NCBI RefSeq assembly: GCF_002954615.1
Contig: NZ_MSCJ01000001.1
Coordinates: 434,001 to 498,000, forward strand
Reading direction: 5' to 3'
Length of the DNA: 64,000 nt
Source of the DNA: Photobacterium angustum
GTDB lineage: Bacteria > Pseudomonadota > Gammaproteobacteria > Enterobacterales > Vibrionaceae
Positions 34,938-46,460 of this stretch are shown here, in pieces. The translations under genes were made by a program, and so were the position numbers. The first letter of the stretch is position 1, and each line of letters begins with the position of its first letter. The notes beneath the pieces are model-generated. The model was not told the DNA's origin, did no database searches, and saw only the letters and a list, made by a program, of their open reading frames with translations.

Positions 34938-36152
34938 ATGAAACGAGCCGTAATTACAGGCATGGGCATTGTATCTAGTATTGGTAACAACGTTGCAGAA
35001 GTACTAGAGTCATTGAAAACAGGCAAGTCAGGCATTAATTTTTCTGAGCAGTTTGCTGAAATGAAACTACGTTCAAATGTTTGGGGTGATTTAAAAATTA
35101 ACCCAGCTGAACATATTGATCGTAAGAAAATGCGTTTCATGGGTGATGCAGCGGCTTTTGCTTACCTATCAATGGAGCAAGCGGTTGCCGATTCTGGCTT
35201 AGCTGAAGATCAAGTTTCTAACGAACGTACAGGTTTAGTTGCAGGTTCTGGCGGTGCATCATCGCATAACCAATACGTTGCTGTTGATACGTTACGTGAA
35301 AAAGGCGTAAAGCGTGTAGGTCCTTACATGGTGCCACGTACAATGTCTTCAACGGTTTCTGCGTGTTTAGCAACACCGTTTAAGATCCGTGGTGTGAACT
35401 ACACTATGAGCTCAGCATGTGCAACATCTGCACACTGTATTGGTCACGCATTAGAGCTAATCCAACTGGGCAAGCAAGACGTTGTTTTTGCAGGTGGTGG
35501 TGAAGAGCTAGATTGGTCATTAACGATGATGTTTGACGCAATGGGCGCACTATCAACTAAGTACAATGATGATCCATCAAAAGCATCACGTACTTATGAT
35601 GCTGATCGTGATGGTTTCGTGATTTCTGGTGGTGGCGGTATGGTTGTTGTTGAAGAGCTAGAACACGCATTAGCACGTGGCGCAAAAATTTACGGTGAGA
35701 TCGTCGGTTATGGCGCAACATCTGATGGTTACGATATGGTTGCACCTTCTGGTGAAGGCGCAGTTCGTTGTATGAAGATGGCGATGCAAGATCTAGATTC
35801 GCCTGTTGACTACATCAATACTCACGGTACATCAACACCCGTTGGTGATGTGAAAGAGCTAGGTGCAATCCAAGAGCTATTTGGCGAAAACAGCCCAGCG
35901 ATTTCAGCAACAAAAGCCATGACGGGTCACGCATTGGGTGCTGCTGGTGTGCACGAAGCGATTTATTCAACATTGATGCTAGAGCACGGTTTCGTTGCAC
36001 CAAGCATCAATATTGATAACCTAGATGAAGCTGCACAAGGTCTTGATATTGTGACTGAGAAGCGTGATGTTGAACTGAAGACGGTAATGTCTAACAGCTT
36101 TGGTTTTGGTGGTACTAACGCAACACTAGTGATCAAGAAATACGAAGCGTAA
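34938..36152 (+). CDS. fabB: Beta-ketoacyl-ACP synthase I
   Basis: 404 residues. Condensing enzyme of fatty-acid elongation, required for unsaturated fatty acids. The nucleophile is Cys161 ([14 protein letters not shown]); the two catalytic His lie in [11 protein letters not shown] and [20 protein letters not shown] closes the active site. It starts at ATG 34938 with SD aggaag. Standalone gene with a strong terminator, divergent from mnmC. Confidence 0.97.
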   Translation: MKRAVITGMGIVSSIGNNVAEVLESLKTGKSGINFSEQFAEMKLRSNVWGDLKINPAEHIDRKKMRFMGDAAAFAYLSMEQAVADSGLAEDQVSNERTGLVAGSGGASSHNQYVAVDTLREKGVKRVGPYMVPRTMSSTVSACLATPFKIRGVNYTMSSACATSAHCIGHALELIQLGKQDVVFAGGGEELDWSLTMMFDAMGALSTKYNDDPSKASRTYDADRDGFVISGGGGMVVVEELEHALARGAKIYGEIVGYGATSDGYDMVAPSGEGAVRCMKMAMQDLDSPVDYINTHGTSTPVGDVKELGAIQELFGENSPAISATKAMTGHALGAAGVHEAIYSTLMLEHGFVAPSINIDNLDEAAQGLDIVTEKRDVELKTVMSNSFGFGGTNATLVIKKYEA

Positions 36153-36193
36153 ATAAACTAGATTCAGATTAATTCTAGTATTTATAAAAATGG

Positions 36194-36229
36194 AAAAGAG
36201 CCATAAAGTAATTTATGGCTCTTTTTTTT
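36194..36229 (+). terminator. Rho-independent terminator of fabB
   Basis: 14-bp stem AAAAGAGCCATAAA (36194-36207) / TTTATGGCTCTTTT (36212-36225), loop gtaa, T run. Confidence 0.92.
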
Positions 36230-36366
36230 AACTATATGCCAACATTGAAGAATTATTAACATGTCTAGATTGTGACTTTGTTCTTTTAGTCTATTTTCAG
36301 TTAAACTAATAGCCAGTTAGCAAGGACAATAGTAGCTACTTGCACATTAGTTTACTGAGGTTAAGT

Positions 36367-37533
36367 ATGAAAATTACAGTTGTGGGTACAGGTTATGTAG
36401 GCCTGTCAAATGCAGTGCTTTTAGCTCAACACAATGAAGTTGTTGCATTAGATATCGTTGAGGAAAAGGTTTCATTAATCAATCAAGGGTTATCCCCAAT
36501 TGTTGATAAGGAAATTGAAGATTTTTTAAAAAATAAGGATTTGAATCTTAATGCGACAACTGATGCGTCACATGCTTATGATGGCGCTGAGTTTGTTATT
36601 ATAGCGACCCCTACCGATTATGATCCTATCACTAATTACTTTAACACCAGCTCTGTAGAAGCCGTTATTAAAGATGTGATCGAGAAAAATCCATCAGCGA
36701 TCATGGTAATTAAATCAACTGTACCTGTTGGATATACAGAAAGTATTAAAAAGCAGTTCGGCATTACAAATATTATGTTCTCGCCAGAGTTTTTACGTGA
36801 AGGTCGTGCACTGTATGATAATTTACATCCTTCTCGTATTATTGTCGGTGAACGTTCTGAGCGAGCTGAGGTCTTTGCTGGACTATTAAAACAAGGTGCT
36901 GAGAAACAAGAAATTGCTGTTTTATTTACAGATTCTACAGAAGCTGAGGCGGTAAAATTATTTTCCAATACTTACCTTGCGATGCGTGTGGCTTATTTTA
37001 ATGAACTCGACAGCTATGCGGAAGCATTAGGCTTAGATAGTCGCCAGATTATTGAAGGTGTGGGTTTAGATCCTCGCATTGGCAGTCATTATAATAATCC
37101 ATCCTTTGGTTATGGCGGTTACTGCTTGCCTAAAGATACTAAGCAATTACGCGCGAATTACCGTGATGTACCTAATAACATTATTGGTGCGATTGTGGAT
37201 GCGAATACCACACGTAAAGATTTCATTGCTGATTCAATTATTGCTAAACAGCCTAAAGTTGTAGGCGTTTATCGCTTAATTATGAAATCAGGATCTGATA
37301 ATTTCCGCGCATCGAGTATTCAAGGCATTATGAAACGTATAAAAGCCAAAGGTATTGAAGTGGTGGTGTTTGAACCAGTGCTGGAAGGAGATGAATTCTT
37401 TAATTCAAAAGTTATCAAAGATCTTGAAGCATTTAAAGCGATGTCTGATGTGATTGTTTCGAACCGTATGGATATTGAACTTCAAGACGTACAAGAAAAA
37501 GTATATACCCGAGATTTATTCGGGGCTGATTAA
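36367..37533 (+). CDS. ugd: UDP-glucose 6-dehydrogenase
   Basis: 388 residues. Oxidises UDP-glucose to UDP-glucuronate with two NAD. The N-terminal Rossmann motif is [36 protein letters not shown] is the family signature; catalytic Cys253 sits in [14 protein letters not shown]. The ATG at 36367 has GAGG upstream; the earlier frame start at 36340 is not supported. Its product may feed the surface glycan made by the locus at 12-25 kb. pdxB starts 19 bases after the stop. Confidence 0.95.
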   Translation: MKITVVGTGYVGLSNAVLLAQHNEVVALDIVEEKVSLINQGLSPIVDKEIEDFLKNKDLNLNATTDASHAYDGAEFVIIATPTDYDPITNYFNTSSVEAVIKDVIEKNPSAIMVIKSTVPVGYTESIKKQFGITNIMFSPEFLREGRALYDNLHPSRIIVGERSERAEVFAGLLKQGAEKQEIAVLFTDSTEAEAVKLFSNTYLAMRVAYFNELDSYAEALGLDSRQIIEGVGLDPRIGSHYNNPSFGYGGYCLPKDTKQLRANYRDVPNNIIGAIVDANTTRKDFIADSIIAKQPKVVGVYRLIMKSGSDNFRASSIQGIMKRIKAKGIEVVVFEPVLEGDEFFNSKVIKDLEAFKAMSDVIVSNRMDIELQDVQEKVYTRDLFGAD

Positions 37534-37552
37534 GTAAAGCAGGGAAGCTGAA

Positions 37553-38728
37553 ATGAAAATCCTTATTGATGAAAATATGCCGTATGCGTTGGAGTTGTTT
37601 AGTGAACTTGGTGAGGTCATCGCCAAACCAGGTCGAAATTTAACGGCTGATGATTTGGTAGGGATTGACGCCCTGATGATCCGCTCGGTGACGAAAGTTA
37701 ATAGCAGCCTGTTAGAAAAAGCCGATAAGTTAAAATTTGTGGGAACTGCAACAGCAGGACAAGATCATGTTGATCAACCGCTATTAGCTGAGCGTGGTAT
37801 TACTTTCACAGCAGCACCAGGCTGTAACAAAGTGGGTGTTGCCGAGTATGTACTTAGTAGCTTAATGGTATTAGGGCAGCAACAAGGCTTTTCTGTTTTT
37901 GACCGCACTGTTGGGATCATTGGCGCTGGTAATGTTGGCTCATATTTGGCGAAATGTTTAGATGCATTAGGCATTCGTTATCTGCTTAACGATCCATTAA
38001 AGCAAGCGGAAGGCGATGAGCGTCAATTTGATTCAGTTGAAACGCTACTTGCTGAGTGTGATGTTATCACAACCCATACTCCGTTAACTCGTGATGTCGA
38101 GTTTCCAACTCATCACTTAGTAAACGAAGCTTTTCTTAACGCATTAAAACCCAATGCTATTTTAATTAATGCGGCTCGTGGTCCTATTGTTGATAATCGT
38201 GCTTTAAAAGCTGCCTTAGTGGCTTCTCATAATGGTACAGGGAAGGCACTTACAGCAGTACTTGATGTGTTTGAGCAAGAGCCATTGGTGGATTTAGAGT
38301 TATTACCGTATTTAGCTTTTGCTACACCGCATGTGGCTGGATATGGGCTTGAAGGTAAAGCTCGTGGAACAACTATGGTTTTTAACCGCTTTTGTGAGTT
38401 TCTAGGTGTTGATAAGCAAGTAGATGCGAGTGAACTTTTGCCTGTTGCGCCAATTCCTCAAGTTGAATTAAGTCGTCAATGGAACGAGGCAAGTTTATTT
38501 AGCCTTACTCAATTGGTGTATGATGTACGTAAAGACGACGGTATCTTCCGTCGTCAAATGCAGCTAGCTGGTGACGATAACAGCAAAATGGCCACTGCTT
38601 TTGATATGATGCGAAAAAACTACTGGGATCGCCGTGAATATAGTGCAATTACAGTAGCAGGCAAGGCAGATTTTGAGGTAGAGTCGCTGGCTAAATTAGG
38701 TTTTACAGTAGTAGAGGTCACTCAATGA
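37553..38728 (+). CDS. pdxB: Erythronate-4-phosphate dehydrogenase
   Basis: 391 residues. Second step of pyridoxal-5'-phosphate synthesis. D-2-hydroxyacid dehydrogenase fold: [20 protein letters not shown] for [17 protein letters not shown] with the catalytic Arg, and [14 protein letters not shown] with the catalytic His. The C-terminal dimerisation region ([11 protein letters not shown] and following) is typical of PdxB. SD aggga is before the ATG. Overlaps asd by 4 bases (ATGA), the arrangement known for pdxB-usg in enterobacteria. Confidence 0.96.
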   Translation: MKILIDENMPYALELFSELGEVIAKPGRNLTADDLVGIDALMIRSVTKVNSSLLEKADKLKFVGTATAGQDHVDQPLLAERGITFTAAPGCNKVGVAEYVLSSLMVLGQQQGFSVFDRTVGIIGAGNVGSYLAKCLDALGIRYLLNDPLKQAEGDERQFDSVETLLAECDVITTHTPLTRDVEFPTHHLVNEAFLNALKPNAILINAARGPIVDNRALKAALVASHNGTGKALTAVLDVFEQEPLVDLELLPYLAFATPHVAGYGLEGKARGTTMVFNRFCEFLGVDKQVDASELLPVAPIPQVELSRQWNEASLFSLTQLVYDVRKDDGIFRRQMQLAGDDNSKMATAFDMMRKNYWDRREYSAITVAGKADFEVESLAKLGFTVVEVTQ

Positions 38729-39738
38729 GTCAGGAATATGATATCGCAATACTAGGCGCAACAGGTGCTGTCGGCGAAGCTATGGTCGAGGTGCTAGAAG
38801 AGCGTAATTTTCCTGTTCGCAATCTTTACTTGCTGGCAAGTGATCGTAGCTCTGGCAAAGTGTTACGTTTTAAAGGTAAATCAATCCGCGTGAAGAACGT
38901 GGAAAATTTCGATTGGGGCCAAGTTCAAATTGCTTTGTTTTCAGCAGGTGCTGAAGCATCACGTCATTGGGCGCCTATCGCCACAGATTTTGGTGTAGTG
39001 GTGATCGATAACACATCTGAATTCCGTTATGAATATGATGTTCCGTTAGTGATCCCTGAAGTAAACCCTGAAGCGATTGCTGATTATCGTAACCGTAATA
39101 TTATTGCAAATCCCAACTGCTCTACGATTCAAATGTTAGTTGCTCTTAAGCCAATTCAAGATGCTTACGGTATTGATCGTATTAATGTCGCGACTTATCA
39201 ATCTGTATCCGGCTCTGGTCGAAAGGGAATTGATGAGCTTGCGGGTCAAACAGCAAAATTGCTAAATGGTCTGCCTGCTGAAAACAGTGCTTATGACAAG
39301 CAAATTGCATTTAACTGCATACCTCATATCGATGAGTTTATGGATAACGGTTACACCAAAGAAGAAATGAAAATGGTGTGGGAAACACAAAAAATTCTTG
39401 GTGACTCAAGTATTCGTGTTAATCCTACCTGCGTACGTGTTTCTGCTTTCTTTGGTCATGCAGAAGCGGTGCATGTAGAAACGCATCAACCAGTAGTAAT
39501 CGAAGATGCGATTAATCTACTTGAAAATACTGATGGTATTGAAGTCTTCCATGGTACTGATTACCCAACACAGGTAACAGATTCTGTAGGTAAAGATCAC
39601 GTGATGGTAGGTCGTATTCGTGAAGATATAAGCCACCCATGTGGTCTGAATATGTGGGTTGTAGCTGATAACGTACGCAAAGGTGCGGCAACAAACAGTA
39701 TTCAGATTGCTGAAAAGCTAATTGAAGAATATTTGTAA
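38725..39738 (+). CDS. asd: Aspartate-semialdehyde dehydrogenase (usg-position paralogue)
   Basis: 337 residues. Reduces aspartyl phosphate to the semialdehyde for Lys, Met, Thr and diaminopimelate synthesis. NADP motif [16 protein letters not shown], active-site Cys132 in ANPNCSTIQ, then [16 protein letters not shown] and [13 protein letters not shown]. The active-site Cys is present, so it should be a working enzyme rather than a degenerate Usg protein. It is translationally coupled to pdxB and upstream of fimV-truA, matching the Escherichia coli pdxB-usg-truA order. Confidence 0.9.
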   Translation: MSQEYDIAILGATGAVGEAMVEVLEERNFPVRNLYLLASDRSSGKVLRFKGKSIRVKNVENFDWGQVQIALFSAGAEASRHWAPIATDFGVVVIDNTSEFRYEYDVPLVIPEVNPEAIADYRNRNIIANPNCSTIQMLVALKPIQDAYGIDRINVATYQSVSGSGRKGIDELAGQTAKLLNGLPAENSAYDKQIAFNCIPHIDEFMDNGYTKEEMKMVWETQKILGDSSIRVNPTCVRVSAFFGHAEAVHVETHQPVVIEDAINLLENTDGIEVFHGTDYPTQVTDSVGKDHVMVGRIREDISHPCGLNMWVVADNVRKGAATNSIQIAEKLIEEYL

Positions 39739-39750
39739 AAGAGATAAAAC

Positions 39751-39774
39751 GAAGGAGCAAGAGATTGCTCCTTC
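39751..39774 (+). terminator. Hairpin after asd, weak terminator
   Basis: 10-bp stem GAAGGAGCAA / TTGCTCCTTC (39751-39760 and 39765-39774) but no clear T run (ctcattt). Confidence 0.5.
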
Positions 39775-39988
39775 CTCATTTCCATGATCTTGCTGGTAAA
39801 ACCCTAAGTAGTCACTTGACATACATCGCGACCTAGCAAAAATTAGCCATAACAACCTTAAGATTTTCTTTATGTTGTCGATAGATGTGTAGTTTGTGCA
39901 ACATATAAGCAACTCGTATTATTTCGAAATGCGTTCATTGAATTAACGTTTTCGGCTTATTTATCTCTGCCAGAGAGGAACGCAGGCA

Positions 39989-42900
39989 GTGTCTGATATC
40001 CCTAAGATAGTAAAGCGCTTTATTGTACCGGTAGCTTTCGTTACCATTTCTTCTTATTTACCTATGGTGAATGCGAACACCGTTCGGATTATTGGTCCGT
40101 CGAATGAGGATGGATCCTATTCGCAAGCGAGCCGAGGTATTGATACACCTGATTTTCGTTCAATTTCGCAGTCAAATACCGCACCACTTTCTACTCGTCG
40201 TTATGGCCCAACAGGTGAAAAAGAAACCTTGTGGTCAATCGCATCTCGAAATCGTCCTAATGCATCAGTATCCGTATACCAAGTTATCGGTGCTATTTAT
40301 CACGTTAATCCACAAGCATTCGAAAACAGCAATATTCATGGTTTGATCCCTGGTAGCACTTTGGTTATGCCAACATTAAGCCAGATTAAAAATGAGAAAG
40401 AGAGTTTGATCCGTCGTCAATTAGAAGCGGATAAAAAGCGTGCGCCATATATAAAAGCAAAGCCAACTAGTCAAAAACGTGTTGTAAAATTAAAGCCCAA
40501 GCCTGAAGAACTACAAAAAATACAAGCAGAGCAGGCAGCGAAAAAAGACGTAAAAAGCACACAGCCCGCAGAGCCAATTGTAAAGCCTGTAGTTGTGGTT
40601 GATGAAACGACTAAGCCAACAACAGACGTTCCAGTTAAAACAATAGAAAAAGCGGTAGCTGTAGCAACAACCGCTGGTGTTATTAGTGCTGCGACACCAA
40701 CAGAATTAACAACGAATACTTCTGAAGCGCCTAAAACTGAAAAAGTTGAAGTTGCTGATGTAGATAATGCAGAGAATACGGCTATTCCAGCCAAGCCTGA
40801 ATTGTCAGAACAGCAAAAAGCGATGACTGATGAGCAAATGACAAAGCTGGTGGAAAGCAACCACATGCTTCGTTTACGCTTAGCGGAAATGCAACAAGAA
40901 GTGTTAGCACTTAAAGATCAAGTACAAGACAGTGATAAAGTTCGCCAAGAAATATTATTGTTTTTAGAACAACAAAAAGAAATTCAACAAACACCACAAG
41001 TTGTGACGCCACCAACGACGACATGGTTTGACTCTCTTGCCAATAATCCTTGGGCATTAGCTGCTGCTGGTATTATTCCTGGCGGTTTACTTGCCGCATT
41101 GCTGGCATTCTTCTTATTGCGTCGTAAAGAAGAAGATCAAGATGAGGTGAAATCATTAAATGCTCCAGAGGCTTCAGTTGCTGAAACGGCACCTGTTGTC
41201 ATCCCTCCTATTGATGGTGATGAGCAAGCTCTTGATACTTCAGATGACTTAGATGACCTGTTTGCGGATGATGATCTATTCAATGATCCTGACTTTACGT
41301 TAGATATTGATGATAAAAATGATCCATCAACTAAAAATGAGAAAGAAGAGGTAAAAGAGCCTGTTACTGAGTTTAGCGATGAAGTTGATGCTAAGACTGA
41401 ATCAGCAGTTGTTAATGATATTGAATTTGATGAAACTTTTGAAAATAACTTAAGTAGTAGTATTTCAGTTAAAGGCGATGACGCTATTGGTTTAGAAGAC
41501 ATGGAGCGTGCTCTCGATGAAATGGATAATGAGAGCGAGCCAAGTTCAGATGAAGCCTTAGCGTTAATGTGGGAGAAATCTCTCAATGAATCAGCGAAAG
41601 ATGAAGATACCGAAAATAGTATCGATGATTTTGATTTATCTCAGGATGACTTTGACCTTAGTGATAATGACGATGTTAAGCCATTGCCAGAAGATAACGA
41701 AGATGAAGAGTTAGATAACGGCTTGTTAGAGCAATCGTTATTAGATGAAATTTTGCAACAAGCAGAAGAGCAAAGCCAAGATCGTGCTACGTCTGAAGTT
41801 AATGATGAGTCAAATGATGTTGAAGTTAAAGCCTCTGAGAATATTGACCAAGATGAATTGGATGCATTATTTGGTAGTTTTGGTGCTGATTTACCTGAAT
41901 TAGATCAAACTGTTTCAGATGAACTGACGGATGAAACACAAGATGATGAACGTGTTTTTGAAGAAGGTAGTACTGCATTACTTGATGAGTTAGTAGAACA
42001 TGATGAATTAAGTAGTGATATTGAACTTGAAGAAGACAGTACAGCATTGCTTGATGAGTTAATCCTAGATGAAGATGAACCGGAACAATCTGATTCAACG
42101 ATAGAAGTGGCTGAAGACAGTACTGCATTGCTTGATGAGTTAATTCTAGATGAGGATGAACCTGAACAATCTGATTCAACGATAGAGGTGGCTGAAGATA
42201 GTACTGAACTGCTAGATGAATTATTAAAAGACAATGATGCTGAAAGTGAAATTTCATCACAAAAAGATGACATTGCCATTGATGAATCCAGTACTGAATT
42301 ATTAGATGAAATTTTATCTGAGCAGTTAGCAGCAGTCGATGAACAAGATGCTCCTAATAATGAGAATCAACATCTTGATGAAATTATTGAATCGCCATCA
42401 TTCGCTTTTGATATAGAGCAGAAATCACAGGGTGTTATTGATCCTGAAAGTGATGTTGAAAAAAATGCTCAACTGGAAAAAGAAATATCGATTACTGATG
42501 AAAGCAATGCTGATACTGTAGAGCCTGATACATTAGGGTCTGAAGTTGTAACTGAATTGCCGAGTGAAGAAGCACCGAATGATGTTTTCACGTCTGAATT
42601 TGTTAGTGACACTCGTGATACGCCATCGAAAGAAGTCCTTGAGTCACAAAATACTGAAGAGCTGCAAACCTTATCGCCAAGTAGTGAACAGAAATTTGAT
42701 GAGATCTTAGATGATGTTTTAGACGAAGACTTTTATCGTCAATCGCTAGACAGTGATGTTAAGCCATTAACCGTTGCAGATCTTGAACGTGAACTAGATG
42801 AGCAAGATGCATTAGCGAGTCATGTTGCAGTAGAGCAACATGAACCGCTGAATGTAGACGATCTTCCTTCTTTTGATGAAGAGGATGCATTAAAAGCATT

Positions 42901-44218
42901 TGCTGATGATGTGTATGAATCACCACAAGAAGATGCTGTTCATCAAGACGTATTATCACTCGATGATTTACCTGAATTTGATGAACAAGCGGCATTGGAT
43001 GATCCTGATGCAGAGCCTTTTGACGAAACAGAACTTAATAACGAGATTGATGAGCAAATCGCACTTGATAATGTTATTCGTCAATTGCAGCAAGCCGCGG
43101 AAGCTGCAGACAAGTATTCATCTAGACCTGAATTATCTCCTGAAAATACAGTAGATTTTGTTGCTGAAACCGCTCCTGAATTACCAGATGAGTCATCGTT
43201 ACCAGCATCAGCTGTTGCTAGTGAAAATGAAGTATCGCCATTTGATACCGCTCAAAGGGATATTTATCCTTTTGAAAAACTTGATCCAACAACCATTCCA
43301 GAGTTTGATGAAGGTGAAGCGCTGCAAGCCTCATTGGATGAACAACATGAGCTTGAGCAATATGAAATTGAACAAGGTTTACGTTTACCCAATGAAGAGC
43401 CTATTGACGTAACAGAGAAGCCAGTTGTATTAGATCAGTTGGATCAAACTATGGTTGATTCTGCAGGTCTTGATATGGATGCGCTACTGTTTGATGATTC
43501 GTTAAATGATAATGCAGAGAACGAAGGTCCATCTCAGCCAATACAGCCACAAGATGTTAGTGACAGCACGACTGATGTTGAGACTGAGTCATCGTTAACT
43601 GATGAACTACCCAAACAGCAAGTGGAGCGCTCTGGGCTGGGTTTAGAAGACGATGAACGTGATGGATTATTAACGCAAACTACAGATGAGTTAGTGGCAG
43701 ATCATACTTTTGACGATGAGCTGTCTGATGATGATGCTAAAGTATGGCAAACCTCGGTATCTGAGCCTGAATTAGCTCAAGAAGATTGGACACAACAACC
43801 GCATTTGGTAAAAGACGACGTGAAGTCGGTTTCGTTAGAGTCTGACTTCTCATTACGTACAAGTGATCTGGAAAGCGAAGCAACCAGTGAGTTACTGGCT
43901 GAACAACCAAGAGCTGAAAAGCCATCTTATATTAGTATTGATGAATTAATGAAAGATGACCCATCACATCAGCAAGTCGATCCCGATGCTAACCCTTTAA
44001 ATTTAGAGGTAGGGCTTGATGAGTACCCTGATATGTTAGCCAGTATTGGTGACTATGATGTTGATACTAATGGTGAGTATGCAAGTAAACTTGATTTGGC
44101 TAAAGCTTATTTAGAAATGAATGATAGCGAAGGTGCTGTTGGTTTATTAGAGGATATTGCGAAAAATGCTGAACAAGAGCTTCAAGCAGAAGCCCAAAGA
44201 CTGCTTTTGAAGCTATAA
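39989..44218 (+). CDS. fimV: FimV/HubP-type polar organiser, LysM-containing inner-membrane protein
   Basis: 1,409 residues. The N terminus has a signal-like segment (FIVPVAFVTISSYLPMVNA), then a LysM-like peptidoglycan-binding region (about 75-130, ETLWSIASRNRPN). A coiled-coil segment (MLRLRLAEMQQEVLALKDQV) precedes one membrane helix (about 352-378). The rest is a long, very acidic cytoplasmic region with STxLLDEL repeats, and a short TPR-like FimV C-terminal domain (LDLAKAYLEMNDSEGAVGLL). HubP-type proteins anchor chromosome origin, chemotaxis and flagellar factors at the pole. The start is GTG 39989 with SD agaggaa. Confidence 0.9.
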   Translation: MSDIPKIVKRFIVPVAFVTISSYLPMVNANTVRIIGPSNEDGSYSQASRGIDTPDFRSISQSNTAPLSTRRYGPTGEKETLWSIASRNRPNASVSVYQVIGAIYHVNPQAFENSNIHGLIPGSTLVMPTLSQIKNEKESLIRRQLEADKKRAPYIKAKPTSQKRVVKLKPKPEELQKIQAEQAAKKDVKSTQPAEPIVKPVVVVDETTKPTTDVPVKTIEKAVAVATTAGVISAATPTELTTNTSEAPKTEKVEVADVDNAENTAIPAKPELSEQQKAMTDEQMTKLVESNHMLRLRLAEMQQEVLALKDQVQDSDKVRQEILLFLEQQKEIQQTPQVVTPPTTTWFDSLANNPWALAAAGIIPGGLLAALLAFFLLRRKEEDQDEVKSLNAPEASVAETAPVVIPPIDGDEQALDTSDDLDDLFADDDLFNDPDFTLDIDDKNDPSTKNEKEEVKEPVTEFSDEVDAKTESAVVNDIEFDETFENNLSSSISVKGDDAIGLEDMERALDEMDNESEPSSDEALALMWEKSLNESAKDEDTENSIDDFDLSQDDFDLSDNDDVKPLPEDNEDEELDNGLLEQSLLDEILQQAEEQSQDRATSEVNDESNDVEVKASENIDQDELDALFGSFGADLPELDQTVSDELTDETQDDERVFEEGSTALLDELVEHDELSSDIELEEDSTALLDELILDEDEPEQSDSTIEVAEDSTALLDELILDEDEPEQSDSTIEVAEDSTELLDELLKDNDAESEISSQKDDIAIDESSTELLDEILSEQLAAVDEQDAPNNENQHLDEIIESPSFAFDIEQKSQGVIDPESDVEKNAQLEKEISITDESNADTVEPDTLGSEVVTELPSEEAPNDVFTSEFVSDTRDTPSKEVLESQNTEELQTLSPSSEQKFDEILDDVLDEDFYRQSLDSDVKPLTVADLERELDEQDALASHVAVEQHEPLNVDDLPSFDEEDALKAFADDVYESPQEDAVHQDVLSLDDLPEFDEQAALDDPDAEPFDETELNNEIDEQIALDNVIRQLQQAAEAADKYSSRPELSPENTVDFVAETAPELPDESSLPASAVASENEVSPFDTAQRDIYPFEKLDPTTIPEFDEGEALQASLDEQHELEQYEIEQGLRLPNEEPIDVTEKPVVLDQLDQTMVDSAGLDMDALLFDDSLNDNAENEGPSQPIQPQDVSDSTTDVETESSLTDELPKQQVERSGLGLEDDERDGLLTQTTDELVADHTFDDELSDDDAKVWQTSVSEPELAQEDWTQQPHLVKDDVKSVSLESDFSLRTSDLESEATSELLAEQPRAEKPSYISIDELMKDDPSHQQVDPDANPLNLEVGLDEYPDMLASIGDYDVDTNGEYASKLDLAKAYLEMNDSEGAVGLLEDIAKNAEQELQAEAQRLLLKL
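42035..42277 (+). repeat. Tandem 81-bp repeats inside fimV
   Basis: Units at 42035-42115 and 42116-42196 are nearly identical at DNA level and encode 27 residues each (DSTALLDELILDEDEPEQ...). A third, diverged unit starts at 42197. The STxLLDE core recurs five times between about 41967 and 42310. Confidence 0.85.
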
Positions 44219-44240
44219 CACCACTTTTGTTTAAGATAGA

Positions 44241-44276
44241 AAAAGCACGGTAGAGATAATTCTATCGTGCTTTTTT
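44241..44276 (+). terminator. Rho-independent terminator of fimV
   Basis: 14-bp stem with one G-U pair, AAAAGCACGGTAGA (44241-44254) / TCTATCGTGCTTTT (44261-44274), followed by TT. Confidence 0.9.
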
Positions 44277-44414
44277 ATTTTTACTTGCCGCATTATGTTA
44301 TCCATGTCGCGCTATTCTTTCCCTTATCTTGTGAATTACTTATAATTCGGAACAGTTTCGTAAATTACGTGTTAGTGGTTTACATAGGTTTGATTAATCG
44401 AAGTTGAATAAATT

Positions 44415-45200
44415 ATGCGAATAGCTTTAGGTGTAGAGTACGATGGTGCTAAGTATTATGGCTGGCAACGCCAACGTGATGTAGATAGCGTACAAGAGCG
44501 TTTGGAAAAAGCTCTCTCTAAAGTCGCCAATCAACCAGTAGAAGTTTTCTGTGCTGGGCGTACTGATGCTGGTGTTCATGGTACGGGGCAGGTTGTTCAC
44601 TTCGATATTAATATTGATCGCAAAATGGTGGCGTGGACGATGGGCGCCAATGCTCATCTTCCTAAAGATATTGCTGTACGTTGGGCAACAGAAGTGAGTG
44701 AGGATTTTCATGCTCGTTTTACTGCGACAGCACGCCGTTATCGTTACATTATTTTTAATAACGCCTTACGTCCCGCTATTTTAGGTAATGGTGTTAGCCA
44801 TTATCACGGCCATCTTGATGAGAAAAAAATGCATGAGGCTGGTCAATATTTATTGGGGGAGAATGACTTTACTTCATTCCGCGCTGTGCACTGCCAATCG
44901 CGTAGCCCATGGCGTAATTTAATGCATCTGAAAGTCACTCGACAAGGTGACTTTGTGATCATTGATATCAAAGCGAATGCGTTTGTTCACCATATGGTAC
45001 GTAACATCACTGGTAGCTTAATCAAAGTCGGCAAAGGCGAAGAAAAGCCTGAGTGGATTGAGTGGCTACTTGCGCAAAAAAATCGCACATTAGCAGGGGC
45101 AACAGCCAAAGCCGAAGGCTTGTACTTGGTTGATGTTGACTACCCGAAAGAGCACAATTTACCACGTGTACCACTAGGTCCGTTATTCTTAGCCGATTGA
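44415..45200 (+). CDS. truA: tRNA pseudouridine(38-40) synthase TruA
   Basis: 261 residues. Makes pseudouridine at positions 38-40 in the anticodon arm. Catalytic Asp51 lies in [18 protein letters not shown]; also [12 protein letters not shown] at the N terminus and [17 protein letters not shown] near 195. Standalone between the fimV terminator and accD, in the conserved fimV-truA-accD-folC order. Confidence 0.96.
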   Translation: MRIALGVEYDGAKYYGWQRQRDVDSVQERLEKALSKVANQPVEVFCAGRTDAGVHGTGQVVHFDINIDRKMVAWTMGANAHLPKDIAVRWATEVSEDFHARFTATARRYRYIIFNNALRPAILGNGVSHYHGHLDEKKMHEAGQYLLGENDFTSFRAVHCQSRSPWRNLMHLKVTRQGDFVIIDIKANAFVHHMVRNITGSLIKVGKGEEKPEWIEWLLAQKNRTLAGATAKAEGLYLVDVDYPKEHNLPRVPLGPLFLAD

Positions 45201-45340
45201 GTAAACACGCTTAGCTTGATAAGGTAGTACCAGTTTTTTATCTACAGATTAGCAAGATTGTGTTTTAATCTCTGATCGTTATCCAATGAATTTGTATCTT
45301 CGGCCATTGACGGCGGAAGCATTAAGAATAAAGGTCATTC

Positions 45341-46270
45341 ATGAGCTGGCTTGAAAAGATTCTAACTAAAAGCAACATTGTCTCTTCACGAAAAGTGTCG
45401 ATTCCTGAGGGCGTTTGGACGAAATGTACCTCTTGTGATCAAGTACTGTACCATGCAGATCTTGAGCGCAATCTAGAGGTGTGCCCTAAGTGTGATCATC
45501 ACATGCGTATGAAAGCACGTCGTCGTCTTGAAACTTTCTTAGACGCTGATACGCAAGTTGAGATTGCCGCAGAGCTAGAGCCGCAAGATAAGCTTAAATT
45601 CCGCGATTCTAAAAAGTACAAAGATCGTTTGTATAGCGCTCAAAAAGCCACCGGTGAAAAAGATGCATTAATCGCAATGAAAGGGGAAGTACTAGGTCTA
45701 CCTATTGTTGCATGTGCTTTTGAATTCTCTTTTATGGGCGGTTCAATGGGCTCTGTCGTTGGTGCTAAATTTGTACGAGCAGTGGATGCGGCAATTGAAA
45801 ATAACTGCCCATTGATCTGTTTCTCCGCAAGTGGCGGTGCACGTATGCAAGAAGCATTGATGTCACTGATGCAAATGGCAAAAACCAGTGCGGCGTTAGA
45901 GCGTTTATCAGCGAAAGGCTTACCTTTCTTCTCTGTGTTAACCGATCCAACTATGGGTGGTGTATCAGCATCTCTTGCAATGCTTGGTGATATCAATATT
46001 GGTGAGCCAAAAGCACTGATCGGTTTTGCAGGCCAACGTGTTATTGAGCAAACGGTACGTGAGAAGTTACCAGAAGGCTTCCAACGTAGTGAGTTCCTAC
46101 TTGAACATGGTGCGATTGATATGATTGTTGATCGCCGTGAAATGCGTCAGCGTATCGCAGGTCTTGTTGCCAAAATGACCAACCAAGCATCACCGTTAGT
46201 TGTTTCTGTCGATAGTAAGCCTGAGCCTGTTGAGGCTCCTGTCCAAACTGAAGATCCAGAAAACGTATAA
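45341..46270 (+). CDS. accD: Acetyl-CoA carboxylase carboxyltransferase subunit beta
   Basis: 309 residues. Works with AccA to carboxylate acetyl-CoA to malonyl-CoA. Four-Cys zinc ribbon at Cys29, Cys32, Cys48, Cys51 ([14 protein letters not shown]), then the crotonase-like core with [20 protein letters not shown] and [17 protein letters not shown]. The Cys ribbon binds DNA/mRNA in Escherichia coli and may regulate translation. SD aagg is before the ATG. A terminator follows. Confidence 0.97.
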   Translation: MSWLEKILTKSNIVSSRKVSIPEGVWTKCTSCDQVLYHADLERNLEVCPKCDHHMRMKARRRLETFLDADTQVEIAAELEPQDKLKFRDSKKYKDRLYSAQKATGEKDALIAMKGEVLGLPIVACAFEFSFMGGSMGSVVGAKFVRAVDAAIENNCPLICFSASGGARMQEALMSLMQMAKTSAALERLSAKGLPFFSVLTDPTMGGVSASLAMLGDINIGEPKALIGFAGQRVIEQTVREKLPEGFQRSEFLLEHGAIDMIVDRREMRQRIAGLVAKMTNQASPLVVSVDSKPEPVEAPVQTEDPENV

Positions 46271-46298
46271 TTGGTTATATTGATTGATGGATATAGAG

Positions 46299-46332
46299 AC
46301 CGTTTAGCTAATCGCTAGGCGGTTTTTTTTTG
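46299..46332 (+). terminator. Rho-independent terminator of accD
   Basis: 10-bp stem with two G-U pairs, ACCGTTTAGC (46299-46308) / GCTAGGCGGT (46314-46323), then a long T run. Confidence 0.9.
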
Positions 46333-46460
46333 AGTATATAATAGCGCTATTGCCATTAACGTGGCGTTTAATCGAATTTATATCGTCATAGGTTTAAGTT
46401 ATTTAAGATTCGATGGTAAATTATGGCTCAAGTAATTTATAAACAAGTGAATGATTTATC

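Noticed and set aside
42035..42277. Repeats as a CRISPR array
   Set aside because: The units are in-frame coding tandem repeats without spacers.
41826..42279. Antisense open frames opposite the fimV repeats
   Set aside because: They are Ser- or His/Leu-rich low-complexity shadows of the acidic FimV repeats, without SD or family pattern.
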